This document shows positions 14,427 through 23,593 of a DNA stretch of 33,382 nucleotides, piece after piece. A model generated the notes under the pieces. It saw only the letters and a list, made by a program, of their open reading frames with translations, was not told the origin of the DNA and searched no databases. The DNA is taken from positions 1-33,382 of the forward strand of contig JALSLK010000088.1 of the NCBI GenBank assembly GCA_026988355.1. Direction: 5' to 3'. Within the stretch, counting starts at the first letter, position 1; each line of letters starts with the position of its first letter. The DNA is from Flavobacteriaceae bacterium. GTDB lineage: Bacteria; Bacteroidota; Bacteroidia; Flavobacteriales; Flavobacteriaceae. Made by a program: the position numbers and the translations under genes.

Positions 14427-15494
14427 TTAATTCTTCTTATTTAGTTTTATTATTTTTTTAGCATAAACACGTAATGCGATCATTTCTTTGATATAATCTA
14501 AAGGTTTAGTTTCTTTTAACTTTAAATCTGTTCTATTTTGAATTGCTATTTTAGTTAAATTTTTCCAATTATTTTTTATTGCAATAAGTGCTTTTAAATA
14601 ACTTGCTTCTTTAACAGATGCATCGTAAATATGTGTTGGTTCTGCAAGAATACCATTTATTTCTATTATTTTAAAATCTTTTCCTTGTATTAGGCTATCA
14701 AAATTTGCATATTTAACATCTAATCGTCCATAATACCATCCTTTAATTTGTTTATTTAAGCTATCAAAAGTAGCTTCTAATTCCTTATTTATTAAATGGT
14801 TCCCATTTAAAAATTGTGTTCCTTTAGAATGATTTCCTATAACTGTTAATACTATTTTTTTGTCCTTTTTTGGTATTTCTTGCATTTTATGCTGATGTAT
14901 ATTTTGCAATAAATCATAATATAAAAATGCTCTTTGATCTTCTAAAATAAGTTCCGATAAAGTAGATTCTCCATCTCCAATGACACTTAAAAATTTTTTT
15001 AATGTAATGGATGTTATTTTTCCTTTAGACGCATTTGGCATGCGATGATAAAAAATACCACATTCTTCTTTTAAAGCTATAAATTCTTGAATTAAGATTG
15101 CAATACTATTATTTTTTTGCAAATATGTTTTTAAATCTGCTTCGGAATTAATTTTTTTAACCAACAATCCTCTAAATCCTAAATCTGGTTTTGCAATAAA
15201 TGGATATGTTATTTTTGCATCATGAATTTTAGCCTTTACATTTAAAAAACTTTCATTTACAGGAATTAATACGGACTTTGGTCTGTACTTTTCTGGTACC
15301 AAACAGATGGTTTCGTATTTAGAATCTGTTCCATCGCCAGAATTTTTTATTGCTGGATTTGCGCATAAAAAAAAAGTTAAACTTCGATGTTTTATAGCTT
15401 GTAAAAATGCGTATGGTAAAACTGGGAAATAAAACATTGGCGATGGCCAATGTTCCCATTGTGTCAATTTAATAAAAAATGATTTTGTTTTCAA
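14427..15494 (-). CDS. ATP-grasp family protein of unknown substrate
   Basis: A 355-residue protein. The N-terminal part (about 10-75) has the motif WEHWPSPMFYFPVLPYAF and CANPAIKNSGDGTDSKYE, a domain I recall as recurring ahead of ATP-grasp domains in Bacteroidota. The ATP-grasp part follows: TYPFIAKPDLGFRGLLV (nucleotide lysine), ILIQEFI (hinge), VIGDGESTLSELI, and the Mg/ATP-binding GRLDVKYANF...FKIIEINGI. The GDGESTLSELI and TVIGNHSKGTQ blocks resemble cyanophycin-synthetase/glutathione-synthetase-type ATP-grasp enzymes, which join amino acids through acyl phosphates. It may be annotated elsewhere as D-Ala-D-Ala ligase-like, but it is not Ddl. It is last in the minus-strand group after murQ and the DUF6095-like gene, 28 bases behind the latter, suggesting an envelope role. 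Confidence 0.78.
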   Translation of the reverse strand: MKTKSFFIKLTQWEHWPSPMFYFPVLPYAFLQAIKHRSLTFFLCANPAIKNSGDGTDSKYETICLVPEKYRPKSVLIPVNESFLNVKAKIHDAKITYPFIAKPDLGFRGLLVKKINSEADLKTYLQKNNSIAILIQEFIALKEECGIFYHRMPNASKGKITSITLKKFLSVIGDGESTLSELILEDQRAFLYYDLLQNIHQHKMQEIPKKDKKIVLTVIGNHSKGTQFLNGNHLINKELEATFDSLNKQIKGWYYGRLDVKYANFDSLIQGKDFKIIEINGILAEPTHIYDASVKEASYLKALIAIKNNWKNLTKIAIQNRTDLKLKETKPLDYIKEMIALRVYAKKIIKLNKKN

Positions 15495-15522
15495 ATCGCT
15501 AATTATTTTTTTTAATATGGCT

Positions 15523-15753
15523 CTACTTTTCGAATAAATGATCTAATAGGTATTTTATTCCTTTTATTAATAATACCATTCCAGTAACTATTGCAACAAA
15601 TCCAACAACAAGCAACACATAACCAATTAATGGTTTTTCTAATAAAATTCCTTTAAAGCCCATTGTTAGTACTATTGGTGCAATAATTATAACTCCTAAA
15701 GATATACTTGTAATTCTAATTCCTTTAATTAATTTTTCTTTATTATTTTCCAT
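15523..15753 (-). CDS. Small two-helix membrane protein, DUF6095-like
   Basis: A 76-residue protein with a short charged N terminus (MENNKEKLIKGIRI), two transmembrane helices (about 15-33 and 42-64) and a charged C terminus. The start overlaps the end of murQ by 11 bases, so it is translated from the murQ transcript. I recall such a protein (DUF6095) next to murQ in flavobacteria. No function is known; a membrane partner or regulator of muropeptide recycling would be a guess. Confidence 0.8.
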   Translation of the reverse strand: MENNKEKLIKGIRITSISLGVIIIAPIVLTMGFKGILLEKPLIGYVLLVVGFVAIVTGMVLLIKGIKYLLDHLFEK

Positions 15754-16555
15754 ACGAATCTATTGCTTTACGTACACTTCCATGTTTTAGTAGTAATTTC
15801 GTTGCTAAACTTTCATTTATTTGTAATGTTTCTACAATCATTTTCGCTCCTCTTTTTACTAATTTCTCATTAGACAGTTGCATATCTACCATTTTATTTC
15901 CTTTTACTTTTCCTAACCTAACCATTACCGATGTTGTAATCATATTCAAAATCATCTTTTGTGCTGTTCCTGCTTTCATTCTTGAACTTCCAGTAACAAA
16001 CTCTGGTCCTACTACTGCTACAATAGGATACACTGCTGTATTTGCTAATGGACTTCCTTCATTCATCGTAATACAACCTGTAATTATATTATTTTCGTTT
16101 GCAGTTTTTAAAGTCGAAACTACATAAGGTGTTGTTCCAGATGCTGCAATTCCAACAATAACATCTTTACTTGATATGTTTTTATTTTGCAAATCTATCC
16201 ATCCTTGTGTCGTAGAGTCTTCGGCATTTTCTACTGCTTTACGAATGGCTTTATCTCCTCCTGCAATTAAACCAATTACTACATTATCGGCTACACCAAA
16301 TGTTGGTGGACACTCGCTTGCGTCTAAAATACCAAGGCGTCCACTTGTTCCTGCACCAATATAAAATAAGCGCCCGTTATTTTTTAATTTTTTAACGATT
16401 TGAATTACTAATTCTTCTATCTGCGGAATTGCTTTTTCTACGGCAAATGCTACCGTTTTATCTTCGGCATTAATATGAATTAACAATTCTTTTACTTGCA
16501 TTTTCTCCAAATGATTGTGGTTCGAAGATTGTTCTGTTGTTTTTGTAAATGACAT
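15743..16555 (-). CDS. murQ: N-acetylmuramic acid 6-phosphate etherase
   Basis: Cleaves the lactyl ether of MurNAc-6-phosphate to give GlcNAc-6-phosphate and D-lactate in peptidoglycan recycling. The 270 residues form a SIS fold: the sugar-phosphate loop GAGTSGRLGILDASECPPTFG (about 67-87), the IAASGTTPYVV loop (about 130-140), and the MurQ-specific GSSRMKAGTAQKMILNMITT (about 187-206). These distinguish it from the eukaryotic GKRP and from other SIS isomerases. It heads a three-gene minus-strand unit with the DUF6095-like and ATP-grasp genes. A -7 box lies four bases before the ATG. No murK or MurNAc transporter gene is nearby. Confidence 0.96.
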   Translation of the reverse strand: MSFTKTTEQSSNHNHLEKMQVKELLIHINAEDKTVAFAVEKAIPQIEELVIQIVKKLKNNGRLFYIGAGTSGRLGILDASECPPTFGVADNVVIGLIAGGDKAIRKAVENAEDSTTQGWIDLQNKNISSKDVIVGIAASGTTPYVVSTLKTANENNIITGCITMNEGSPLANTAVYPIVAVVGPEFVTGSSRMKAGTAQKMILNMITTSVMVRLGKVKGNKMVDMQLSNEKLVKRGAKMIVETLQINESLATKLLLKHGSVRKAIDSYGK

Positions 16556-16559
16556 CTGT

Positions 16560-16567
16560 CAAAAATA
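16560..16567 (-). promoter_or_regulatory. Candidate -7 box of murQ, only 4 bases from the start codon
   Basis: On the minus strand TATTTTTG (16567 to 16560) matches TAnnTTTG and is followed by ACAG and then the murQ ATG. The spacing is the same as at rlmD. A real promoter here would give a leaderless or nearly leaderless murQ mRNA. Confidence 0.4.
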
Positions 16568-16669
16568 GTGAAAATGATTTAATGTATAATTCCTATAAGG
16601 CATTAATACATAGAAAATTTAAGGCATAATTTTTGATGCTATTAATTTAATAACTTAAACTATTTTATT

Positions 16670-17017
16670 ATGACTAAATTCTTTTTTTTCGCTGTATTAT
16701 TTACACTTTATTCTATATTCTCGTTTTCTCAAGAAAAAGAAATAAAAAGTATCTTATCTATAAAATCAAAAATAAATTTTGATGCTTCTCATTTTAATCG
16801 GTCTTTAAAAAAAGAATTAAACACGAGTATTTTATCCGTTTATTATTTTGAAGATCTTGAAAATGAAAATTTTACAATTCGATCATTGTATTTACAAAAA
16901 CCTATTTCTAAATATGCCTTTGAAAATTTTAGAGAAATGGAATTATATAAAAATGCACTACCTAAACCCATTGATTTTATTAATTTTCAACGCAATATGA
17001 ATAATTGCACTCGGTAA
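16670..17017 (+). CDS. Orphan secreted protein, 115 residues
   Basis: The frame opens with a good signal peptide (MTKFFFFAVLFTLYSIFSFS, cleavage just after, before QEKE). The mature part of about 95 residues is lysine- and asparagine-rich, with a central strand-like segment SILSVYYFEDLEN and a C-terminal YAFENFREMELYKNALP, ending NMNNCTR with a single cysteine. I recognise no family. It diverges from murQ (114-base gap) and is followed by a near-palindrome at 17050-17067 and repeat copy B. The signal peptide and clean boundaries support a real gene; function unknown. Confidence 0.6.
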   Translation: MTKFFFFAVLFTLYSIFSFSQEKEIKSILSIKSKINFDASHFNRSLKKELNTSILSVYYFEDLENENFTIRSLYLQKPISKYAFENFREMELYKNALPKPIDFINFQRNMNNCTR

Positions 17018-17049
17018 AATTTACGTGTTCGAAAATAATTACAGAAAGG

Positions 17050-17067
17050 AAACACCTCGAGATGTTT
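17050..17067. other. Near-perfect 18-base palindrome
   Basis: AAACA and TGTTT flank a central CTCGAG (one mismatched pair), 33 bases after the stop of the orphan secreted protein gene. It could be a weak hairpin at the transcript end, but there is no strong T-run on the plus strand. Confidence 0.4.
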
Positions 17068-17081
17068 ACAAATTCCCTATT

Positions 17082-17236
17082 ATACCAACCTAAGTTTGCA
17101 AAATGCGCTAAATAGATTTGAACTATTTTGATGTTTTACAATCTTTAAATTTAAAGCATAGCTATGGTTTAAATTTAAAGTGCAGTAAGACGTAAAATGA
17201 TAAATAATTTATAATGTATTTGAGTGGAGTTGGTAT
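17082..17236 (+). repeat. MITE-like palindromic repeat, copy B (expanded)
   Basis: A 155-base relative of copy A in the same orientation, starting ATACCAACCT and ending GTTGGTAT. Shared internal blocks include GCTAAATAGATTTGAA, ATGTTTTACAATCTT, AAGTGCAGTAA and GATAAATAATTTATA. It is about 24 bases longer because the central TTTAAATTTAAAG block is present twice around the perfect palindrome CATAGCTATG. Its last base is also the last base of the stop codon of the alpha-2-macroglobulin gene on the minus strand. Confidence 0.85.
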
Positions 17237-20200
17237 TACTCTACTTTTACTCGTATTCCTTCGCTATGACTACTAAATTCTGGCGCATACATTGATTGAA
17301 TGGTAGTTATTCCGTTAGAAAAATCTCCTTTGTTGTTTACGCGTAAATCGTACTCGAATACATATACTCCTTTTGGCAATCTGTCTATAAAGAAATTGGT
17401 ACTTGCATCTTTGGTGCTTTCATAATAACCTAAGCCATCTTGCCATTTGTATTGCGATAATACGTTTACTGGTTCGAGTCCTGCTGCCCTCATGTCTTTC
17501 ATGTGTATAAATTCCATAACTCTATCTACTCGTAATTCGATACGTACTCTTATCAAATCGCCTAATTGTAATTTGGTTTTTTCTGTTATTTCTGTTATCT
17601 GCTCCCCTCTATCGCTATTGCTTTTTAAAAATATTTTTTTCTTTATTTTTAATGGTGTTTCTGCCATGGTAATTTTATCTAAATCTTCAAAATATTGCCA
17701 GTACATCGCTCCCCAAGCTATTCCTCTCCCTTCTTTCTTTATCGTTACTGTTGCTTGGTCTGTTGTTATCTCTTTTCCGTTCCAACTTGTTTTGTAATAG
17801 CCTGTTCCTGCCTCTACTTTGGTTGCTTCTAACTCTAGTGGCTTTATCGTCTCTTTGCCTACGGTTACTTCTACAAATTCTGTTGTTGCTAACCAATCTG
17901 TTCCTTGCAACAGTAGTGCATATACTGCTTCGGTAGTTGCTTTGGTAGTTTTCCAACGATTGGTTTGTTTATTTTTTAACAACCATACCTTTAGATTATC
18001 TACCGTTTTGGTATCGTTTTCTATCTCTGAAAATGCTTCGATTAATAAAGATTGTGTCTCGATTGGTGCTTGATACCAATAATAACTTTTTGTGTTTTCT
18101 GTCCAATACATGCCTAACTCTTTGCTTGTTATTGAATTTTCTTTTAACGATTTTAATACCTTATTTGCTATAGCATTATTATCGTTTCTATGTGCTATTA
18201 ATGCGATTAACCCTTTGCTATATAAGTTGTACTCTTTCCAATAAGTATAACTCTGATTGGTATAATAATCGAAGGCTGTTCTTGTGCTTTTTGGTACTTT
18301 TATATGCTTGTAAAAACTTCGTGTATACAAATAATGTACTTGAAAATGACTGGTATTGTTTTGTACTAAATAGTCTTTTATTTTTTGCTCTTTGTCTTTA
18401 TCATTGGCATATAGTCTCCTTGCATTTTCTAACAACTTAGTATAGTTTTTTAATATCTGTGCATCTAAATATGAAATGGCTCTTTTTGTTATGTCTTGTG
18501 TCTTAGCTCTTGTGTCTTGATTTTCTAAAGCTCCTAGTTTATCTAAATGTCCAAATCCTGCTACAATATATTGTGTAATGTATCTGTTTTCGTATCTACT
18601 TCCTTTAAACCATGGAAAACCTCCGCTTGACATTTGCATTTGTCCTAGTTTTTTTATAGTGCTTTCTTGTTGGTTCTTCATCTTATTTAAATCAAACAAC
18701 AAGGCGATACGTTTCTTTTGTTCGGTTTCCGATTGCGCATCTCTAAGCCATGGCGTTTCTTCTATCATTAAAGATTTTAACTCTTGATTTTTTTCTAAGT
18801 TACTCAATAATGCGTCTGAATTTTTCCATTGGTTAAATACTGCTTGTATGCGTGGATTTGAATTTGCAATATAACTTGCCAATGTGTTTGCATAGTATCT
18901 TGAAAATGTTTGTTCTGCACATTCATAAGGATATTCCATTAAGTATGGTAAGGCTTGTACGGCATACCATGCTGGATTGGAGGTTATTTCTAAGGTTAAT
19001 TTATGATTTTTTCTTGTGGTTGATGTCGTATTCTTTAACTTTTCTAAGCTAAATGTTTTTGTCTGATTACTTCGTATCCACATTGGCATAGTTTCGGTTA
19101 CCAACATACGATTTGTTAATACTGGCAATACGCTTTGTTCTCCATCGGAATAATTTCCTGCTTTGGCTACTATTTTATATTGTACGGCTTGGATATTTTC
19201 TGGTATGTGTAATGTCCAACTTACATTGGCATTTCCTTTTGCATCTACCGTAAATACTTTTGTCTTCTTTTCGTTTCCTAATTCTACATCGATTGTTTTG
19301 TTGGTTATCGCATCTATTAATTCTAATTGTGCACTTCCTGTTAAGGTTTTTGTAGTTAGATTTGCTATTTTACTGCTAATCATTATCTCATCACCTTCTC
19401 GTAAAAATCGTGGTGGATTTGGTAGTACCATCAATTCTTTTTGCGTTACCGCTTCTAAGGTTTTTATGGCCGAATGCAAATCTTTGGTATGTGCTAATAA
19501 TTGTAACTTCCATTTGGTTAAACTCTCTGGTGCTGTAAAACTAAAACTTACATTACCGTCTTGATCTGTTTTTAATTGTGGATAAAAAAATGCCGTTTCG
19601 TTAAAGTTGGTACGCACTTTAACTGCACTAAAATCTTCTGGTTTTTTATCTTTTAAACTCGATTTTCCTCCAGATTCAATACTATCGTTTTCAATTGCTA
19701 AACCTCCGATTTGACCTTCTAATGCTTGTGCCGGTTTAGCAACTTTAAAATTAGCCATTTGATCTCCTTTACTACGTTTCCTTTTTTTATGTTCTCTTGG
19801 CGCACTTTTAACCATTACTGCTTCAGTTTTAACCATCATTGGTTCTACCATATATCCAAAATTTCTTCCATAACCAAAGTGCAATCCAAACCAGTTTAAA
19901 TCATCATATCCTTGGTGATTTACAGACACATAATCTTGAGCTTTATGGTACATTCTAAAATTATTTACTCCAAAACTTCTTCCTGCATTTGCTCTAGATG
20001 ATGGATAATATCCTCTTCTATATATTGGTTGAAACTGCCAATTATGTGGTTTGAATTGTTCTAAACTTGCATCGTACATACTAGTTAGTAATTCTGCTAC
20101 TATTTTATCTTTTTTATAGCCTTTTATTTTAAAACTCCATGTTTCTTGAGATGCTGGTTGCATTTTATCTCTAAAGGCACGTGTTTCTATCTCTAAATCC

Positions 20201-23200
20201 ATTTTTGGATATGGCACATTTACGGTTAGCATTCCATTTAAAAATGCATTGTAATTTACCAGATGATAGGACAATCCAAATCCTCCTAAATCTTTTTCTG
20301 TTACTGGAATTTCTACTGTTTTTATTTCATCATTCAAATGAATTATTTTAGTTACTACTATTTTATTTTCTTTTTCTACATTTATTACTACAGTTATATC
20401 TTTAGATGCTGAACCTACTTTTACTTTTACTTTTTCTCCTACTTTATAATTCTCTTTATCTAATGTGATGTCGAATACTTGTTTGTCTGCTACTTTTTTA
20501 TCTTTATCACTTGCAATCGCAAATCGCTGTTTATCTGTAATTTTTTGTCCAAATTTATCTTTACTTTCTACTATGGCAATATAACTTCCTGAACGCCATG
20601 ATTTCATTTTCTTTAACGCAACTTCTTTTTCTTTTGACGTGTCAAATTTTGTTGTAAATACCATTTCTCCTTTTTCTACTTCTTTGAAATTTGCTGTATA
20701 CACATCGTGTGGAAATAATTGCTCAAATGTTGTTTGCGAAATTTCTTGATAATCTGGCGCTGCCCAAGGGCGACTTCGCAATACTGCTTTTGGTGTTTTT
20801 ATTTTATAGATGTTTAATGTTCCTTTTGCTGCTACAAATTCTCCATTTAAGTTCTTACTATCTAATAGTATTTTATTGTCTTTTTTAGCTTTGTCAAGTT
20901 TATTTGCTATACTAATATCTATCTTTTGTGTGTGATATCCTACACGTACAATAGTAGATGTACTTCTTGTCTCTCCATTAATATCTGTAATGTCTGCTGT
21001 TATTTCGTAGTTAAAAACTGGTAAGTCTTTTTTATTTACACTTAAATCTGGTTGTGCTATAAAGGTTATTTCAAATGCCCCTTTTTTATCTGTTTTTGTT
21101 TCTCCGTTTGTTATTTCTTGTGCTTCCGAATGAAATCCGTAAGGTCTATACCAATACCACCATCTTGGATATTGGACGTTTCTTTTTACTCTGTATACTA
21201 CTTTTGCATCTGTAATATTACTTCCTGCGTAAGCTAATGCTTTTCCTTTTATTGTTACACTATCTTTTAACCTAAATGTTTCTTTTACTGCATTAAATTT
21301 TGCAGAAAATTTTGGTCGTTTGTATTCTTCTACCGAAAATCCTGTATTCCCATAAATACGTTCCTTTCCCATAAATGGTATTTTATCTATAACACTTTTT
21401 ACTCCATGTATTTCTATTTCATAATGTCCTGTTAATCCATTATTTGGCAAAATAAATTCGCCACTAAACGAACCAAATTCATTGGTTTTTAATTCTAATG
21501 TTTTTACGTCTTGGTAATTGGCATCTTTTAAAGTTACCATCACACTTCTTTCTGGTATTACTACAGATTTATTTTCTTTCATCTCAACAGCTATTCCTTT
21601 AAAATACACCGTTTGTGATGGTCTGTAAATACTTCTATCTGTAAAGATAAAAATAGTGTTATTTTTAAAATTGCTATTTTCTTTATTTTGGTACTCTTTT
21701 TTATGGATTCTAAAATATCTAAAAACACCTTTACTATCGTTATGTTGTACCGTTATTTCAACTAAATTATGGTAATTACTTGATGTTAATTCTACATATC
21801 CATTGGCATTAGTTACTAAAATTTTATCTATGGTTTTATTGTAGTTATTTACTTTGTAATTCTTAACATGTACGTTTGCTCCTTTTAGTGGTTTTCCTGT
21901 AAATCGATTTACTACTTGATATCGGTAACTCCTTTCTGCATTTTCTTCTATTAATGCGATATCTGTTGCTTGTATAAAACTATATGCGTAGGTACTTGTA
22001 TCGTTAAAACTTGCATCCGAAGATGCTAATATTAGGTATTCTCCTTGTTTTAATTTTGGCACTATCACTTCGGTTGTATGCAATTGGTAATCGCTTTCAC
22101 TTTTTAATACATTATTAAAATCGGTTACAACTTGCAATTGCTTAATCTTTGCTAACTTTTCGGATTGTTTGTATATTTTATTTATTTCTTCTTCAAAATG
22201 GTGTGGTATTTTATATACTCTAAAGTATAATTTTTTGGTATTTTTATAACTAATTAACAATCTACTTTCTTTATTTACCGCTATATATCTTTCGTTTTTT
22301 ATCGTTGCGTTTTGCTGTACTATCTGTATTTTTAAATTTTGACATTTTTTAGCTCCTTCTGATTTTGGAAACTTAACTATTGCTGCATCGCAAACTGCGA
22401 TAGCATCTTTTAACTTAAATTGATGTGTTTTCTCTTTCTTTGTTGTATATTTATTTGCTTCTTGCTGATAATATACTGCTATTCTATAATTTATTTCGGT
22501 AGATATTGGACTTCTACGGTATTGTTTTTGCAATTTTTTTAAGGTTTCAAAATAAACTTTTTCCTTTTCTGTTATTTTTGCATTTTGTTTAACAAAGTCT
22601 AATCTATTTAAGGTTATATCCACCAATGCTGTTTTATTCTTGTCTTTTAAATGAAAATAAGTAAGATTTTTATAAATTTTTAGAGCTTGTAATTTTTGTG
22701 ACAATGTATCTTTTGATGTAAAATCTGCTTTTGTAAATATTGTATTGTCATCTAAAAATTCTTCCTTATCAATCTCAAATTTATAATTTGGCTGTGCTAA
22801 ATTACTCTCTCCTGTTTTATAAAATTCTAATGCTTTATTTGCTATAAAATCATAGACTGTTGGTCTGTATTTTTTGGATCCTTTTTGAAGATGCAATACT
22901 TCATTAAATTGCGACAAATCGGTTTGCTGTAATATTAAAGCGTCTTGTAATGCATGTTGATGATGTGTATGAATCTCTTCAAAAATAGTATGCAAATCCC
23001 AGGTTCTAAAATCCGTTTCATCTACTTTTTTTGCTGTATTTGTACGGTTATAAAATTGGTATCTATTCTGTTGAAAATATTGCCAATACAAATTTGCCAA
23101 TATACTTTCTAGCATATTTTTTTCTGGTGCTTTTGCATTTTCAATTTCCGATTTTATATCGTTTATTATCTTTAATTGCGCATTTTCTTCTAAAGTTAAT

Positions 23201-23418
23201 GCATATTTTGATTTATACAAAACACATTTTATTACTTGTGTTGCATTATTTTCTATTTTTGCCTTATGATAAATTTTCTCAATTTCGACCAAAGCTGATT
23301 TTGGCAACCCATTATTTTCATATTCCGAAACTTTATTCCACTCACTTTTATAACTGCTTTGGGCATTTATAAAATTTGCAAATAGTAATATCATAGTTAC
23401 TGCGATTAGTTTTTTCAT
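17236..23418 (-). CDS. Alpha-2-macroglobulin family protein (very large, thioester-type)
   Basis: A 2060-residue envelope protein with signal peptide MKKLIAVTMILLFANFINAQ. Residues about 20-480 are helix-rich and TPR-like, followed by macroglobulin (MG) beta domains including the MG2 signature FTDRSIYRPSQTVYFKG (about residue 600). A2M domain: TAPESLTKWKLQLLAHTKD, then the thioester site Cys1500-Ala-Glu-Gln1503 (YPYECAEQTFSRYYAN), an alpha-alpha toroid, and a C-terminal receptor-like domain. Bacterial A2Ms trap attacking proteases by covalent thioester reaction; partner penicillin-binding proteins such as PbpC, common in Proteobacteria, are not adjacent here. Around 1232-1240, ALEGQIGGL resembles a TonB-receptor plug motif, next to a basic patch KKRKRSKG. 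It is a single gene with its own candidate promoter, longer than the roughly 1600-residue proteobacterial proteins. Confidence 0.92.
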   Translation of the reverse strand: MKKLIAVTMILLFANFINAQSSYKSEWNKVSEYENNGLPKSALVEIEKIYHKAKIENNATQVIKCVLYKSKYALTLEENAQLKIINDIKSEIENAKAPEKNMLESILANLYWQYFQQNRYQFYNRTNTAKKVDETDFRTWDLHTIFEEIHTHHQHALQDALILQQTDLSQFNEVLHLQKGSKKYRPTVYDFIANKALEFYKTGESNLAQPNYKFEIDKEEFLDDNTIFTKADFTSKDTLSQKLQALKIYKNLTYFHLKDKNKTALVDITLNRLDFVKQNAKITEKEKVYFETLKKLQKQYRRSPISTEINYRIAVYYQQEANKYTTKKEKTHQFKLKDAIAVCDAAIVKFPKSEGAKKCQNLKIQIVQQNATIKNERYIAVNKESRLLISYKNTKKLYFRVYKIPHHFEEEINKIYKQSEKLAKIKQLQVVTDFNNVLKSESDYQLHTTEVIVPKLKQGEYLILASSDASFNDTSTYAYSFIQATDIALIEENAERSYRYQVVNRFTGKPLKGANVHVKNYKVNNYNKTIDKILVTNANGYVELTSSNYHNLVEITVQHNDSKGVFRYFRIHKKEYQNKENSNFKNNTIFIFTDRSIYRPSQTVYFKGIAVEMKENKSVVIPERSVMVTLKDANYQDVKTLELKTNEFGSFSGEFILPNNGLTGHYEIEIHGVKSVIDKIPFMGKERIYGNTGFSVEEYKRPKFSAKFNAVKETFRLKDSVTIKGKALAYAGSNITDAKVVYRVKRNVQYPRWWYWYRPYGFHSEAQEITNGETKTDKKGAFEITFIAQPDLSVNKKDLPVFNYEITADITDINGETRSTSTIVRVGYHTQKIDISIANKLDKAKKDNKILLDSKNLNGEFVAAKGTLNIYKIKTPKAVLRSRPWAAPDYQEISQTTFEQLFPHDVYTANFKEVEKGEMVFTTKFDTSKEKEVALKKMKSWRSGSYIAIVESKDKFGQKITDKQRFAIASDKDKKVADKQVFDITLDKENYKVGEKVKVKVGSASKDITVVINVEKENKIVVTKIIHLNDEIKTVEIPVTEKDLGGFGLSYHLVNYNAFLNGMLTVNVPYPKMDLEIETRAFRDKMQPASQETWSFKIKGYKKDKIVAELLTSMYDASLEQFKPHNWQFQPIYRRGYYPSSRANAGRSFGVNNFRMYHKAQDYVSVNHQGYDDLNWFGLHFGYGRNFGYMVEPMMVKTEAVMVKSAPREHKKRKRSKGDQMANFKVAKPAQALEGQIGGLAIENDSIESGGKSSLKDKKPEDFSAVKVRTNFNETAFFYPQLKTDQDGNVSFSFTAPESLTKWKLQLLAHTKDLHSAIKTLEAVTQKELMVLPNPPRFLREGDEIMISSKIANLTTKTLTGSAQLELIDAITNKTIDVELGNEKKTKVFTVDAKGNANVSWTLHIPENIQAVQYKIVAKAGNYSDGEQSVLPVLTNRMLVTETMPMWIRSNQTKTFSLEKLKNTTSTTRKNHKLTLEITSNPAWYAVQALPYLMEYPYECAEQTFSRYYANTLASYIANSNPRIQAVFNQWKNSDALLSNLEKNQELKSLMIEETPWLRDAQSETEQKKRIALLFDLNKMKNQQESTIKKLGQMQMSSGGFPWFKGSRYENRYITQYIVAGFGHLDKLGALENQDTRAKTQDITKRAISYLDAQILKNYTKLLENARRLYANDKDKEQKIKDYLVQNNTSHFQVHYLYTRSFYKHIKVPKSTRTAFDYYTNQSYTYWKEYNLYSKGLIALIAHRNDNNAIANKVLKSLKENSITSKELGMYWTENTKSYYWYQAPIETQSLLIEAFSEIENDTKTVDNLKVWLLKNKQTNRWKTTKATTEAVYALLLQGTDWLATTEFVEVTVGKETIKPLELEATKVEAGTGYYKTSWNGKEITTDQATVTIKKEGRGIAWGAMYWQYFEDLDKITMAETPLKIKKKIFLKSNSDRGEQITEITEKTKLQLGDLIRVRIELRVDRVMEFIHMKDMRAAGLEPVNVLSQYKWQDGLGYYESTKDASTNFFIDRLPKGVYVFEYDLRVNNKGDFSNGITTIQSMYAPEFSSHSEGIRVKVE

Positions 23419-23478
23419 ATTTTTTGTTTTGATAGTACGAATTTTATATCAATTCGGTAGTTCTTTTCTATTTCGTAA

Positions 23479-23486
23479 CAAAGATA
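23479..23486 (-). promoter_or_regulatory. Candidate -7 box of the alpha-2-macroglobulin gene
   Basis: On the minus strand TATCTTTG matches TAnnTTTG, 60 bases ahead of the ATG at 23418. Confidence 0.45.
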
Positions 23487-23593
23487 GCAAAAAGTATTCC
23501 GTAAAACGACATGAATGAGGGAAGTCCTATTTTTATTTAGGGAATAATTAAATACGTTTATTTTTTTTGTATTTTCGTCAAAATTTAAAAATC

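Noticed and set aside
14419-14446. Terminator between the DinB-like and ATP-grasp genes
   Set aside because: Only a weak ACTAAA/TTTAGT pairing over a long loop, partly within the ATP-grasp coding end; not convincing.
17447-21237. Numerous plus-strand open frames of 60-130 codons across the alpha-2-macroglobulin gene
   Set aside because: All are antisense to one long, clearly coding frame and have Cys/Phe/Leu-rich compositions expected of shadow frames.
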